The notes beneath the pieces are model-generated. The model made no database searches, was not told where the DNA came from, and saw only the letters and a program-made list of their open reading frames with translations. The position numbers and the translations under genes are program-made. Positions 1 to 5,546 of a stretch of 9,226 nucleotides of DNA are shown in pieces (the stretch's first letter is position 1; each line of letters opens with the position of its first letter). The stretch is from Candidatus Omnitrophota bacterium (GTDB lineage: Bacteria > Omnitrophota > Gorgyraeia > Gygaellales > Profunditerraquicolaceae): NCBI GenBank assembly GCA_030018895.1, contig JASEHM010000020.1, positions 1-9,226 on the forward strand, in the 5' to 3' direction.

Positions 1-30
1 GGAAAGTATTTTTTACTTTTCTATACCATT

Positions 31-62
31 AAAAAGCCCGCCGAGAATTTGGCAGGCTTTTT
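31..62 (-). terminator. Intrinsic terminator after the tRNA-fMet gene
   Basis: Two 12-nt arms (31-42 and 51-62) enclose an 8-nt loop. On the minus strand every position pairs, with one G-U wobble. On the plus strand the same position is a C/A mismatch, so the stem is best formed in minus-strand RNA. The minus-strand arm ends in GGGC followed by five U. It lies 12 bp downstream of the tRNA 3' end. A weaker bidirectional role is possible because the plus strand also ends in a T run. Confidence 0.8.
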
Positions 63-74
63 AACTGCAAAATT

Positions 75-439
75 TGGTTGCGGGGCTCGGATTTGAACCG
101 AGGACCTCAAGGTTATGCATACTACTACAGTTTTCACTGCCCCAGCACCAATTAATGCTAGGTTTGTAGTCTGGACTATATCTTCCTCTTTTCTTGCTTT
201 AGCAAGAAAACATAAGAGGCCTGCCGTTTAGTCTCTACACCTTCCCACCAAAAAAATTGGCGGGCTTGGCTCGGTATTACCTTTTGTTTAGGCTCCACCG
301 AGTTTGACAAGCTATCCTTCAATCGTTTCCGATTGAGGAGCCCATTCGGACAACAAATCCCATTGCTCCCTGTACTCTGCAGATTTTTGAGCTTTGTGTC
401 CATTGAGCCTTGCGAGCTACCAGGCTGCTCCACCCCGCG
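75..439 (-). tRNA. Initiator tRNA-fMet(CAU), split by an intron in the anticodon loop
   Basis: The 5' exon is 439-406 and the 3' exon 117-75. Joined, they give a complete cloverleaf. The acceptor stem has six pairs plus the C1/A72 mismatch that marks bacterial initiator tRNAs. The D stem is GAGC/GCTC with A11-U24, the anticodon stem CAAGG/CCTTG, the anticodon loop CTCATAA with anticodon CAU, the T stem CTCGG/CCGAG, then A73 and an encoded CCA (77-75). Initiators usually carry three consecutive G-C pairs at 29-31/39-41; here the first is A-U, a mild deviation. The interruption lies between U33 and C34. Because the intron and the 3' exon both begin with CA, the junction can slide by up to 2 nt; the chosen site gives U at the end of the 5' exon and G at the end of the intron, as group I splicing needs. 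The gene lies downstream of eno-ftsB on the same strand, with no clear promoter of its own. Confidence 0.93.
118..405 (-). ncRNA. Group I self-splicing intron (IC3-like) in tRNA-fMet
   Basis: The 288-nt insert has the group I core in the right order on the minus strand. A P2-like helix pairs 401-393 with 357-348 (nine pairs, one bulge). Then come UGUC (P3 5' side, 309-306), AAA (J3/4, 305-303), P4 CUCGGU (302-297) with ACCGAG (275-270), and a P5 CCU/AGG inside it. The P/Q-like segment ACCGAGCCAAGC follows, then the R element GUAGAGACUAAACGG (about 239-225), a long P8 hairpin (219-184), and the S element AAGAUAUAGUCC (184-173) forming P7 with R. A P9-type hairpin with a GAAA loop lies at 139-128. 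The 5' exon ends in U and the intron in G. The R, S and P4 strings closely resemble those I remember from Azoarcus tRNA-Ile and cyanobacterial tRNA introns. I could not assign a convincing internal guide sequence for P1. No homing endonuclease is encoded; the only reading frame here runs across the exon border and is not a gene. Confidence 0.93.
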
Positions 440-463
440 AAACTTATTAATTAAAGAACAATG

Positions 464-508
464 AAGCTCCTCCCCGCGCTTTAAGGCGGGGCGAATGTAT
501 AAAACTTC
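464..508. repeat. Dispersed palindromic repeat, copy 1
   Basis: It contains CCCCGC and GCGGGG arms around a short TTTAA-bearing loop, followed by AATGTATAAAA. It matches 4609-4650 at about 37 of 42 positions, with a 2-nt and a 1-nt gap. It lies between ftsB and the tRNA. On the minus strand the hairpin could act as a processing or pausing site, but no U tract follows it. The function is unknown. Confidence 0.7.
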
Positions 509-528
509 AAAACTATTATTTTTTTGTC

Positions 529-789
529 TTAAGGAACTATCTTAATCGGAATCTCCCCCTTGCGCACAACCCCTAATTTTTGCCTGATGATTTTTTCCTG
601 ATAAACCGGGTCGCTTCTTATAAATCTAATCTCTTCTTCCAGGAGAGAATTTTCTACTATTACGCGCTTAATCTTATTTTCTAACTCCCTATTTTTATCC
701 CTTAATTCCTGCAACTTAGTATAACCCGGCAAAAATATAACCAATAAAAAAACCGCAAGACCAAAGAGCCAGAATGCCTTTTTTAACAT
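529..789 (-). CDS. ftsB: FtsB/DivIC-like septum formation initiator protein
   Basis: This 86-residue bitopic membrane protein belongs to the FtsB/DivIC family, which bridges FtsL and FtsQ-type proteins in the divisome. Residues about 5-20 form one membrane segment, residues about 22-55 a charged coiled coil (LQELRDKNRELENKI), and the C-terminus carries the family block DPVYQEKIIRQKLG followed by KGEIPIKI. I start it at the ATG at 789, one base after the enolase stop; a TTG in the same frame at 828 would overlap eno by 38 bp and is less likely. The near-zero gap implies translational coupling to enolase, and eno next to ftsB is a common bacterial arrangement. Family assignment is firm; choosing ftsB over divIC is by context. 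Confidence 0.87.
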   Translation of the reverse strand: MLKKAFWLFGLAVFLLVIFLPGYTKLQELRDKNRELENKIKRVIVENSLLEEEIRFIRSDPVYQEKIIRQKLGVVRKGEIPIKIVP

Positions 790-790
790 T

Positions 791-2068
791 TCAAGCCGCT
801 CTCTTTTGTTTCCCAAAAGTTCCTGCAAAAACCGCCTTAGGCCCTAGCTCCTCTTCAATCCTTAATAATTCGTTATACTTGCAAACCCTGTCAGTACGCG
901 ATAATGAGCCTGTTTTAATCTGGCCTGCGGCTTCTGCCACTGTCAGATGGCTGATAGTTGTATCTTCGGTTTCGCCGGAACGATGCGAAATAATTGCCTT
1001 GTATTTATTTTTCTTTGCAATATGTATTGTCTCAATGGTCTCAGAGAGCGTGCCGATTTGATTTAACTTTATTAGTATAGCATTACCTATATTTTGCGCA
1101 ATACCTTTTTTAAAAATTTTTGGGTTAGTCACAAAGACATCGTCGCCAACCAATTGAACAAGACTTCCCAATCTTTTAGTCATTTCCTGCCACCCTTGCC
1201 AATCATGCTCACTAAGCCCGTCCTCTATAGAAAGAAGCGGATACTTACTTAACCAGTTCTCATATATCTGGATTAAATCCAAAGAAGTCTTCAAAGAATT
1301 CTCAAATTTATATTTGCCTTCATTATAAAATGAACTGGCTGCGCAGTCTAAGGCCAGATAAACCTCTTTCCCCGGCTCATACCCAGCCTTTTCAATAGCC
1401 TGCAAAATCAAACCAAGGGCTTCTTCATTTGATTTAAGATTCGGCGCAAAACCGCCTTCATCTCCGACAGATGTTGACAGGCCCTTAGATTTTAAAATAG
1501 CCTTTAGGTTATGAAATACCTCAGTTGCTATACGCAGCGCTTCAGAAAATCTAGGCGCTCCCACAGGCATAATCATAAACTCCTGAATATCTAAATTATT
1601 ATCCGCATGCAGGCCACCGTTTAGGATATTCATAAGAGGCACAGGCAAAATATTGGCTTTTTGTCCCCCTAAAAATTTGTACAATGGCTGTTTTTTTGAT
1701 ATTGCCGCTGCTTTGGCTGCTGCTAAAGAAACACCCAATATCGCATTGGCGCCGAGATTAGATTTATTCTCAGTCCCGTCTAATTTAATAAGCAGTTTAT
1801 CTATCTTTTCAAAATCAGGCGCCAAACCCTTTATCTCTGAAGCAATTACAGTATTAACATTACTAACTGCCTTTAATACGCCCTTGCCTAAATATCTTTT
1901 TTTGTCTCCATCCCTTAGTTCTAAGGCCTCTTTCTCGCCGGTAGAGGCGCCTGAAGGAACAGCAGCGCGGCCTAATATGCCGTTATCCAAAATTATATCT
2001 ACTTCTACAGTAGGATTTCCGCGTGAATCCAAAATCTCTCTTGCCAAAACTTTCTTAATCTTAACCAT
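791..2068 (-). CDS. eno: Enolase (phosphopyruvate hydratase)
   Basis: This cytosolic glycolytic enzyme converts 2-phosphoglycerate to phosphoenolpyruvate. Its 425 residues match the usual family length. Visible family features are the N-terminal EILDSRGNPTVEV, the catalytic loop SGASTGEKEALELRD (39-53), GGLHADNNLDIQEFM (151-165), GDEGGFAPN (202-210), and Mg2+ ligands D241 (LALDCAAS), E282 (SIEDGL) and D309 (GDDVF). The catalytic lysine K334 lies in the signature ILIKLNQIGTLSET, and SHRSGETEDT (361-370) closes the site. All expected active-site residues are present. The ATG at 2068 follows a strong AGGAGG-type ribosome binding site at about 2072-2080. It is the first gene of an eno-ftsB pair, possibly extending to the tRNA. 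I see no convincing promoter upstream. Confidence 0.98.
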   Translation of the reverse strand: MVKIKKVLAREILDSRGNPTVEVDIILDNGILGRAAVPSGASTGEKEALELRDGDKKRYLGKGVLKAVSNVNTVIASEIKGLAPDFEKIDKLLIKLDGTENKSNLGANAILGVSLAAAKAAAISKKQPLYKFLGGQKANILPVPLMNILNGGLHADNNLDIQEFMIMPVGAPRFSEALRIATEVFHNLKAILKSKGLSTSVGDEGGFAPNLKSNEEALGLILQAIEKAGYEPGKEVYLALDCAASSFYNEGKYKFENSLKTSLDLIQIYENWLSKYPLLSIEDGLSEHDWQGWQEMTKRLGSLVQLVGDDVFVTNPKIFKKGIAQNIGNAILIKLNQIGTLSETIETIHIAKKNKYKAIISHRSGETEDTTISHLTVAEAAGQIKTGSLSRTDRVCKYNELLRIEEELGPKAVFAGTFGKQKRAA

Positions 2069-2142
2069 TAATCTTCCTCCTCTTGTATAATACGTGTTAT
2101 AACTACATTGGCTATCATTGCTGTCTAAATTAGCTGCTAGAG

Positions 2143-2216
2143 TGTCATTCCCACAATCTTTAAGCGGGAATCCACGATGAGAAAAAATCTGGATACCCGC
2201 TTTCGCGGGTATGACA
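2143..2216. repeat. TGTCATTCCC-type palindromic repeat, copy A
   Basis: The outer arms TGTCATTCCC and GGGTATGACA and an inner GGGAATCCA/TCTGGATACCC pair make a 74-bp imperfect palindrome. It has the same architecture as 2695-2759 (tips TGTCATTCCC and GAATGACA, TTTCGCGGG near the right end). Repeats of this form are widespread in intergenic DNA of many bacteria. No coding potential is seen. Confidence 0.8.
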
Positions 2217-2258
2217 AATTTGATATCTCAAAATACATTTTGCGTCGATAAGTAATGT

Positions 2259-2531
2259 CTAATTTGAACACGAATGATTGGCTATAGTTATCAAAATATC
2301 AGTAGGTAAGTTATTAGAATATCGGATTCCTATATCTCCTGTATTTTTCTTCACCCCATTAGACTTTCCTCAAGACGATGGTTTAAAAATCTTTTACCTA
2401 TTCCCATGAAGTCTAACGGGGTTCATATTTTTTAGAAGCTTGATTATACCATCATTTCTAACAGGGTCAAACAAAAAATTTTGTTTTGTTTGTCCGGGTT
2501 CAAGGGTAATGTCAAATAAATTGTGTAAATT
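2259..2531 (-). pseudogene. Decayed coding-like repeat (two in-frame stops)
   Basis: A single minus-strand frame runs from 2531 to a TAG at 2261-2259 and is interrupted only by TAA (2396-2394) and TGA (2372-2370). It reads successively LEPGQTKQNF, FDPVRNDGIIKLL, MNPVRLHGNR, stop, KIFKPSS, stop, and SNGVKKNTGDIGIRYSNN. The similar DPVRND and NPVRLH segments, and an inverted repeat of ACCCC(A/G)TTAGACTT (2352-2366 against 2409-2423), suggest repeat-derived sequence rather than an ordinary gene. I recall similar peptides among small hypothetical proteins of uncultivated bacteria, but cannot verify this. The right edge coincides with the insertion point of the element at 2532-2652. No ribosome binding site precedes the ATG at 2426. 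It may never have been a functional gene. Confidence 0.45.
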
Positions 2532-2652
2532 GGGACTGTTGCGAAATGCTATTTTTCGTCATTTTGAGCGAAGCGAAAAATCTCATCAGCATCGAGATTC
2601 TTCGGCCTTTGGCCTCAGAATGACGCAAAATTTGACGTTTTGCAACAGTCTC
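2532..2652. mobile_element. MITE-like element with inverted ends and target duplication
   Basis: This 121-bp non-coding element has imperfect terminal inverted repeats: left GGGACTGTTGCGAAATG, right (reverse complement) GAGACTGTTGCAAAACG. The inside is a nested palindrome, GTCATTTTGAG against CTCAGAATGAC, with AGCGAAAAATCT/AGATTCTTCG arms. TAAATT lies immediately on both sides (2526-2531 and 2653-2658), extendable to TAAATTG, as expected of a target-site duplication. The ends resemble IS6/IS26-type termini (GGCACTGTTGCAAA) as I remember them, but that family usually duplicates 8 bp, so the link is tentative. The first 53 bp recur exactly at 9174-9226. No transposase is present. Confidence 0.75.
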
Positions 2653-2669
2653 TAAATTGCTTTTGTAAG

Positions 2670-2791
2670 TAACCAATCAGTAAACAGAGGCCATTGTCAT
2701 TCCCGAAATCTTTTATTGGGAATCCAGTCGTCTGGATTCCTACTTTCGCGGGAATGACATATCAACAGGTTTCCCATTCACTAATCGGTTA
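2670..2791. repeat. Composite palindromic element, copy B, with outer inverted ends
   Basis: The core (2695-2759) is a clean palindrome with TGTCATTCCCG and CGGGAATGACA tips and an inner GGGAATCCAG/CTGGATTCC hairpin. It is bracketed by TAACCAATCAGTAAA (2670-2684) and its inverted partner TTCACTAATCGGTTA (2777-2791), which agree at 12 of 15 positions. This could be one larger MITE, or a palindrome inserted into another inverted repeat. It is non-coding. Confidence 0.65.
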
Positions 2792-2804
2792 TTCAAGAAA
2801 AGAT

Positions 2805-2833
2805 TTGACCTGAAGGATTTAATATGGTATTTT
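2805..2833 (+). promoter_or_regulatory. Putative sigma-70-type promoter for the protease gene
   Basis: TTGACC (2805-2810) is followed, after exactly 17 bp, by TATTTT (2828-2833). Transcription would start near 2840 and leave a leader of about 100 nt carrying the hairpin at 2863-2897. The -10 match is moderate, and AT-rich DNA yields such matches by chance. Confidence 0.4.
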
Positions 2834-2862
2834 AAACTTCAATTTATCCCAATCGCTTTATC

Positions 2863-2897
2863 CCCCTTCATTCTTGTATTCTACAAGAATGAAGGGG
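2863..2897 (+). promoter_or_regulatory. Perfect 16-bp inverted repeat in the leader of the FtsH-like gene
   Basis: The 5' arm is CCCCTTCATTCTTGTA (2863-2878), the loop TTC, and the 3' arm its exact complement (2882-2897). It ends about 30 nt before the ribosome binding site AAAAGGAGG. No U run follows it, so it is not a standard terminator. It could be an mRNA-stabilising or regulatory hairpin, a protein-binding site, or another small repeat. Confidence 0.6.
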
Positions 2898-2938
2898 AAG
2901 CAAAACGAAACAGTAGAGACTCATTAAAAGGAGGCCAA

Positions 2939-4609
2939 ATGAACTGGAAAATGATTAAATTTTATCTAAAACTTTACTGGCTCAGGATAATTCTTCTTAT
3001 AATAGCTACAATTATATTCATCATTTTTAATATTGTAATTATAAACGGGCTTAAGGCCTGGAAAGAATCAGAATCATACCTTAGGCAATCCCAATTAGCA
3101 GTTGCTCCCTTGAATATGTTTATGTGGGGCGTAATGGGTATTATTCAGGGTATGGTTTATGTTTTTATGATGTACTGGATGTTTTATAAAAAAGGCGGCC
3201 GGGGATTTACCCAGATAACGAAAAAGGCTGTTAAAGGCAAAGAACTGTTGATTACCTGGAATGATGTTATTGGTATGGATGAGGCAAAACAGGAATCCTT
3301 AGAAGTAGTAAAGCTGATTAAGGACAGAGCAGAATTACAACGTATAGGCGGAAGAATCTTAAGGGGAATCCTTATGTTAGGCCCGCCAGGCTGCGGCAAA
3401 ACATATTTAGCCAAGGCTATTGCCACTGAAGCAGATATTCCATTTATTCCTATGTCTGGTTCGGAATTTGTAGAGATGTTTGTAGGCGTAGGCGCAGGCC
3501 GTATCCGCAGCCTCTTTAAAAAGGCGCGGCAATTAGCAGAATTAAAAGGCGGATGCATCATCTTTGTTGATGAAATTGATGCTGTGGGCATGCAAAGGGC
3601 AACGGACTCAGGTTTTGGGGGACAGACTGAAACCAATACCACCTTGAATCAGCTTTTAGTGGAAATGGATGGCCTTAAAGAAAAGGATATAAATATTGTT
3701 ATTATTGGAGCAACTAATATGGATGAGAACTTTCTTGATCCTGCCCTGCTTCGGCCAGGAAGGTTTGACCGCAAAATCTATGTAGATTTACCTGGTTTGG
3801 AGGACCGCGAAAAACTTTTCGCTTATTATATAAAAAAAATAAAATACAATGAAAAAGATATAAAATTTGACTGGCTGGCAAAAATAGCAGTGGGTTATTC
3901 TCCTGCGGATATAGCAAATATTATAAGAGAGGCAACTCTGATTGCTGTACGCCATAAAAAAGACGCTATAACAATGAAAGAGGTTGAGGAGGCGCGGGAA
4001 AGAATAGAATTAGGCATAAAAAGAAAGGTTAAGATGAGCGAGCAAGAGAAATGGCAGACTGCCTATCATGAGGCAGGCCATGCCATTGTAACTTATCTGC
4101 TTGCGCCAAGCAAGGATGTATTTAAAGCGAGTATAATACCCCGCAAAGAAACTATGGGGGTAGTTTGGACTCCGGAAAAAGAAGAGGTTTTTATTAAGGA
4201 CCAAAAAGCATTGCTAAACAACATAAAGATTTCATTAGGCAGTTATGCTGCAGAAAAAATTAAATTCGGCTGTACTACCGTTGGAGTAGATATGGATTTC
4301 CAAAATGCCTTAGGGATTGCCCATAATATGGCCTGGCGCTGGGGAATGGGAAAATCCGGGCTTATTGGCAATTTTCATGCCCTTATCCGTAGAGGTTTTC
4401 AGCAGCCCTTAATAGCTGAGGAAACAAAGGCGAGGCTTGATCAGGATATCCAAGAAATCTTACAAGGATGCCTAAAAGAGGTTGAAGAACTGCTTACAAA
4501 AGAATCTGCGCTTTTAACTAAATTTGCCCAAGAGCTCTTTAAAAAAGAAGAACTTAATTACGATGAGATTGAAGCTATTTTTAAAGAATTTAATAAGAGC
4601 CACAAGTAA
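2939..4609 (+). CDS. FtsH-family membrane AAA+ zinc metalloprotease, short form
   Basis: This is an ATP-driven membrane protease, known in the family to degrade misfolded membrane proteins and some regulators. Two membrane segments (about 13-36 and 58-82) are separated by only about 20 residues, where canonical FtsH has a periplasmic domain of roughly 70 residues; total length is 556 rather than the usual 600-650. The AAA+ module has Walker A GPPGCGKT (148-155), pore loop FVGVGA (181-186), Walker B IIFVDEID (207-214), and the second region of homology GATNMDE...RPGRFDR (257-278). The zinc protease domain has HEAGH (377-381) and an aspartate, D453, that aligns with the third zinc ligand. All catalytic residues are kept, so it should be active. 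The ATG follows a strong AAAAGGAGG site. The lipoprotein gene starts 28 nt downstream. It may be a paralogue of a full-length FtsH elsewhere, so I leave the symbol blank. Confidence 0.93.
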   Translation: MNWKMIKFYLKLYWLRIILLIIATIIFIIFNIVIINGLKAWKESESYLRQSQLAVAPLNMFMWGVMGIIQGMVYVFMMYWMFYKKGGRGFTQITKKAVKGKELLITWNDVIGMDEAKQESLEVVKLIKDRAELQRIGGRILRGILMLGPPGCGKTYLAKAIATEADIPFIPMSGSEFVEMFVGVGAGRIRSLFKKARQLAELKGGCIIFVDEIDAVGMQRATDSGFGGQTETNTTLNQLLVEMDGLKEKDINIVIIGATNMDENFLDPALLRPGRFDRKIYVDLPGLEDREKLFAYYIKKIKYNEKDIKFDWLAKIAVGYSPADIANIIREATLIAVRHKKDAITMKEVEEARERIELGIKRKVKMSEQEKWQTAYHEAGHAIVTYLLAPSKDVFKASIIPRKETMGVVWTPEKEEVFIKDQKALLNNIKISLGSYAAEKIKFGCTTVGVDMDFQNALGIAHNMAWRWGMGKSGLIGNFHALIRRGFQQPLIAEETKARLDQDIQEILQGCLKEVEELLTKESALLTKFAQELFKKEELNYDEIEAIFKEFNKSHK

Positions 4610-4650
4610 AGCTCTTCCCCGCTTTAAGGTAGAGCAAATGTATAAAATTC
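4609..4650 (+). repeat. Dispersed palindromic repeat, copy 2, overlapping a gene start
   Basis: It matches 464-508 at about 37 of 42 positions. Complementary tips GCTCT (4611-4615) and AGAGC remain, although the GC-rich stem is degraded relative to copy 1. It begins at the last base of the protease stop codon and contains the AAGG ribosome binding site, the ATG (4638) and the first codons of the lipoprotein gene. Confidence 0.7.
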
Positions 4651-5480
4651 TCATCGTTTCTATGTTTTTTTGCGGCTGCTCTTCTTCCATCTCCCCTACA
4701 TATCTTAAAGAAACTGCTGCTTTGGCTATCCAGGATATTTGCAAAAACGAATATAATATTAAGGTTAAAACAAAGACAACCGGCTCTACCCTTTGGATTT
4801 ATATGCCGGTTGAGAATATTATTTCAAAACCGGATAAGCCTGAAAAATCTAAAGAGTGTTTTGCCATTAAAAAGAATACAGGCGAATTTAAATATGACGT
4901 ATTAAATTTTAACTACTACATAGAATCTATTCCTGAAACTGAAAAATTACAAGAAATCAGTTTTAATAAAAATGCTATGGAAAAAGTTAACCACGTCTTT
5001 CGAGTCATAAGCCGCGTTATCTTAAGCATGGACCGGACAAAAAAAGAACCAGAATTTTTCTGTTTTATAGTTGCTGACACCCAAACCGGCATCCTGCTCA
5101 AGCAAACCTTCTATTATCTTGATATCAAAAAAGTAATATATCAATTTATTTCCCAGACTGAATTTCAACATCGTAATATCCAGGATTCAGAAATGGCTTT
5201 TCAGGCAATCGACAACAAAGAAGGCTTAAATTTAAATTACAGAGATATCACTATGAAAGAGTTTATTGTAAATCAGATAAGGCATCGTATCCAGTTAAAA
5301 TTTCAAAAGCCGGAAATAGGGAAAAATGCGGATATAGATAAGGAGATAATAAAGATAATCGCCAACACTATAAAAATTTACGATTTTAAAGATTTTTCAA
5401 GCGTAGAATTAAACAACCTGCTTACCAACGAAAGAACATCGCTGAATTCTGTAGCAATCTTCGCAAGCCCCATTGATTAA
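4638..5480 (+). CDS. Putative lipoprotein of unknown function
   Basis: The 280-residue product begins with a very short hydrophobic signal (MYKILIVSMFFCG) and a lipobox-like FCGC, making Cys14 the likely lipidated residue. The mature part is soluble and mixed alpha/beta by composition, with segments such as KETAALAIQDICKNEYNI, TLWIYMPVENI and EPEFFCFIVADTQTG, and a lysine/isoleucine-rich C-terminus. I recognise no catalytic motif or named domain. I place the start at 4638; the frame is open back to 4524, but that would overlap the protease gene by 86 bp and remove the signal peptide from the N-terminus. AAGG lies 8 nt before the ATG. Its position 28 nt after the FtsH-like gene suggests co-transcription, perhaps as an envelope partner; that is inference. 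Confidence 0.8.
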   Translation: MYKILIVSMFFCGCSSSISPTYLKETAALAIQDICKNEYNIKVKTKTTGSTLWIYMPVENIISKPDKPEKSKECFAIKKNTGEFKYDVLNFNYYIESIPETEKLQEISFNKNAMEKVNHVFRVISRVILSMDRTKKEPEFFCFIVADTQTGILLKQTFYYLDIKKVIYQFISQTEFQHRNIQDSEMAFQAIDNKEGLNLNYRDITMKEFIVNQIRHRIQLKFQKPEIGKNADIDKEIIKIIANTIKIYDFKDFSSVELNNLLTNERTSLNSVAIFASPID

Positions 5481-5546
5481 ACCCCTCTCTATAACCCATT
5501 AATTTTTAAGTTGCAGAAAAATGAAGCTTGATAACTTGAAGGTTTT

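Noticed and set aside
176..433. 85-residue minus-strand open frame over the tRNA region
   Set aside because: It spans the 5' exon and most of the group I intron, shows no protein features, and has none of the LAGLIDADG, GIY-YIG or HNH motifs.
774..1061. Plus-strand open frame opposite eno and ftsB
   Set aside because: Antisense shadow of the conserved enolase frame.
1653..2090. 145-residue plus-strand open frame
   Set aside because: Antisense to the conserved N-terminal half of enolase; no family features.
2070..2125. Promoter for eno (TATTAT/TATAAC-like boxes)
   Set aside because: TATTAT is too close to the ribosome binding site, and TATAAC has no matching -35 at a normal distance.
2440..2655. 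71-residue plus-strand open frame
   Set aside because: It runs through the decayed repeat and the MITE-like element; its sequence is that of translated palindromes.
2130..2800. CRISPR array
   Set aside because: The repeats are palindromic, of different families and irregularly spaced; there are no regular spacers and no cas genes.
3184..3642. 152-residue minus-strand open frame
   Set aside because: Antisense to the AAA+ domain of the protease gene, whose motifs are unmistakable.
5481..5546. Possible third copy of the 464-508 repeat or a terminator (ATGAAGCTTG...TTGAAGG)
   Set aside because: Only short matches to the repeat and no stable stem with a T run on either strand.
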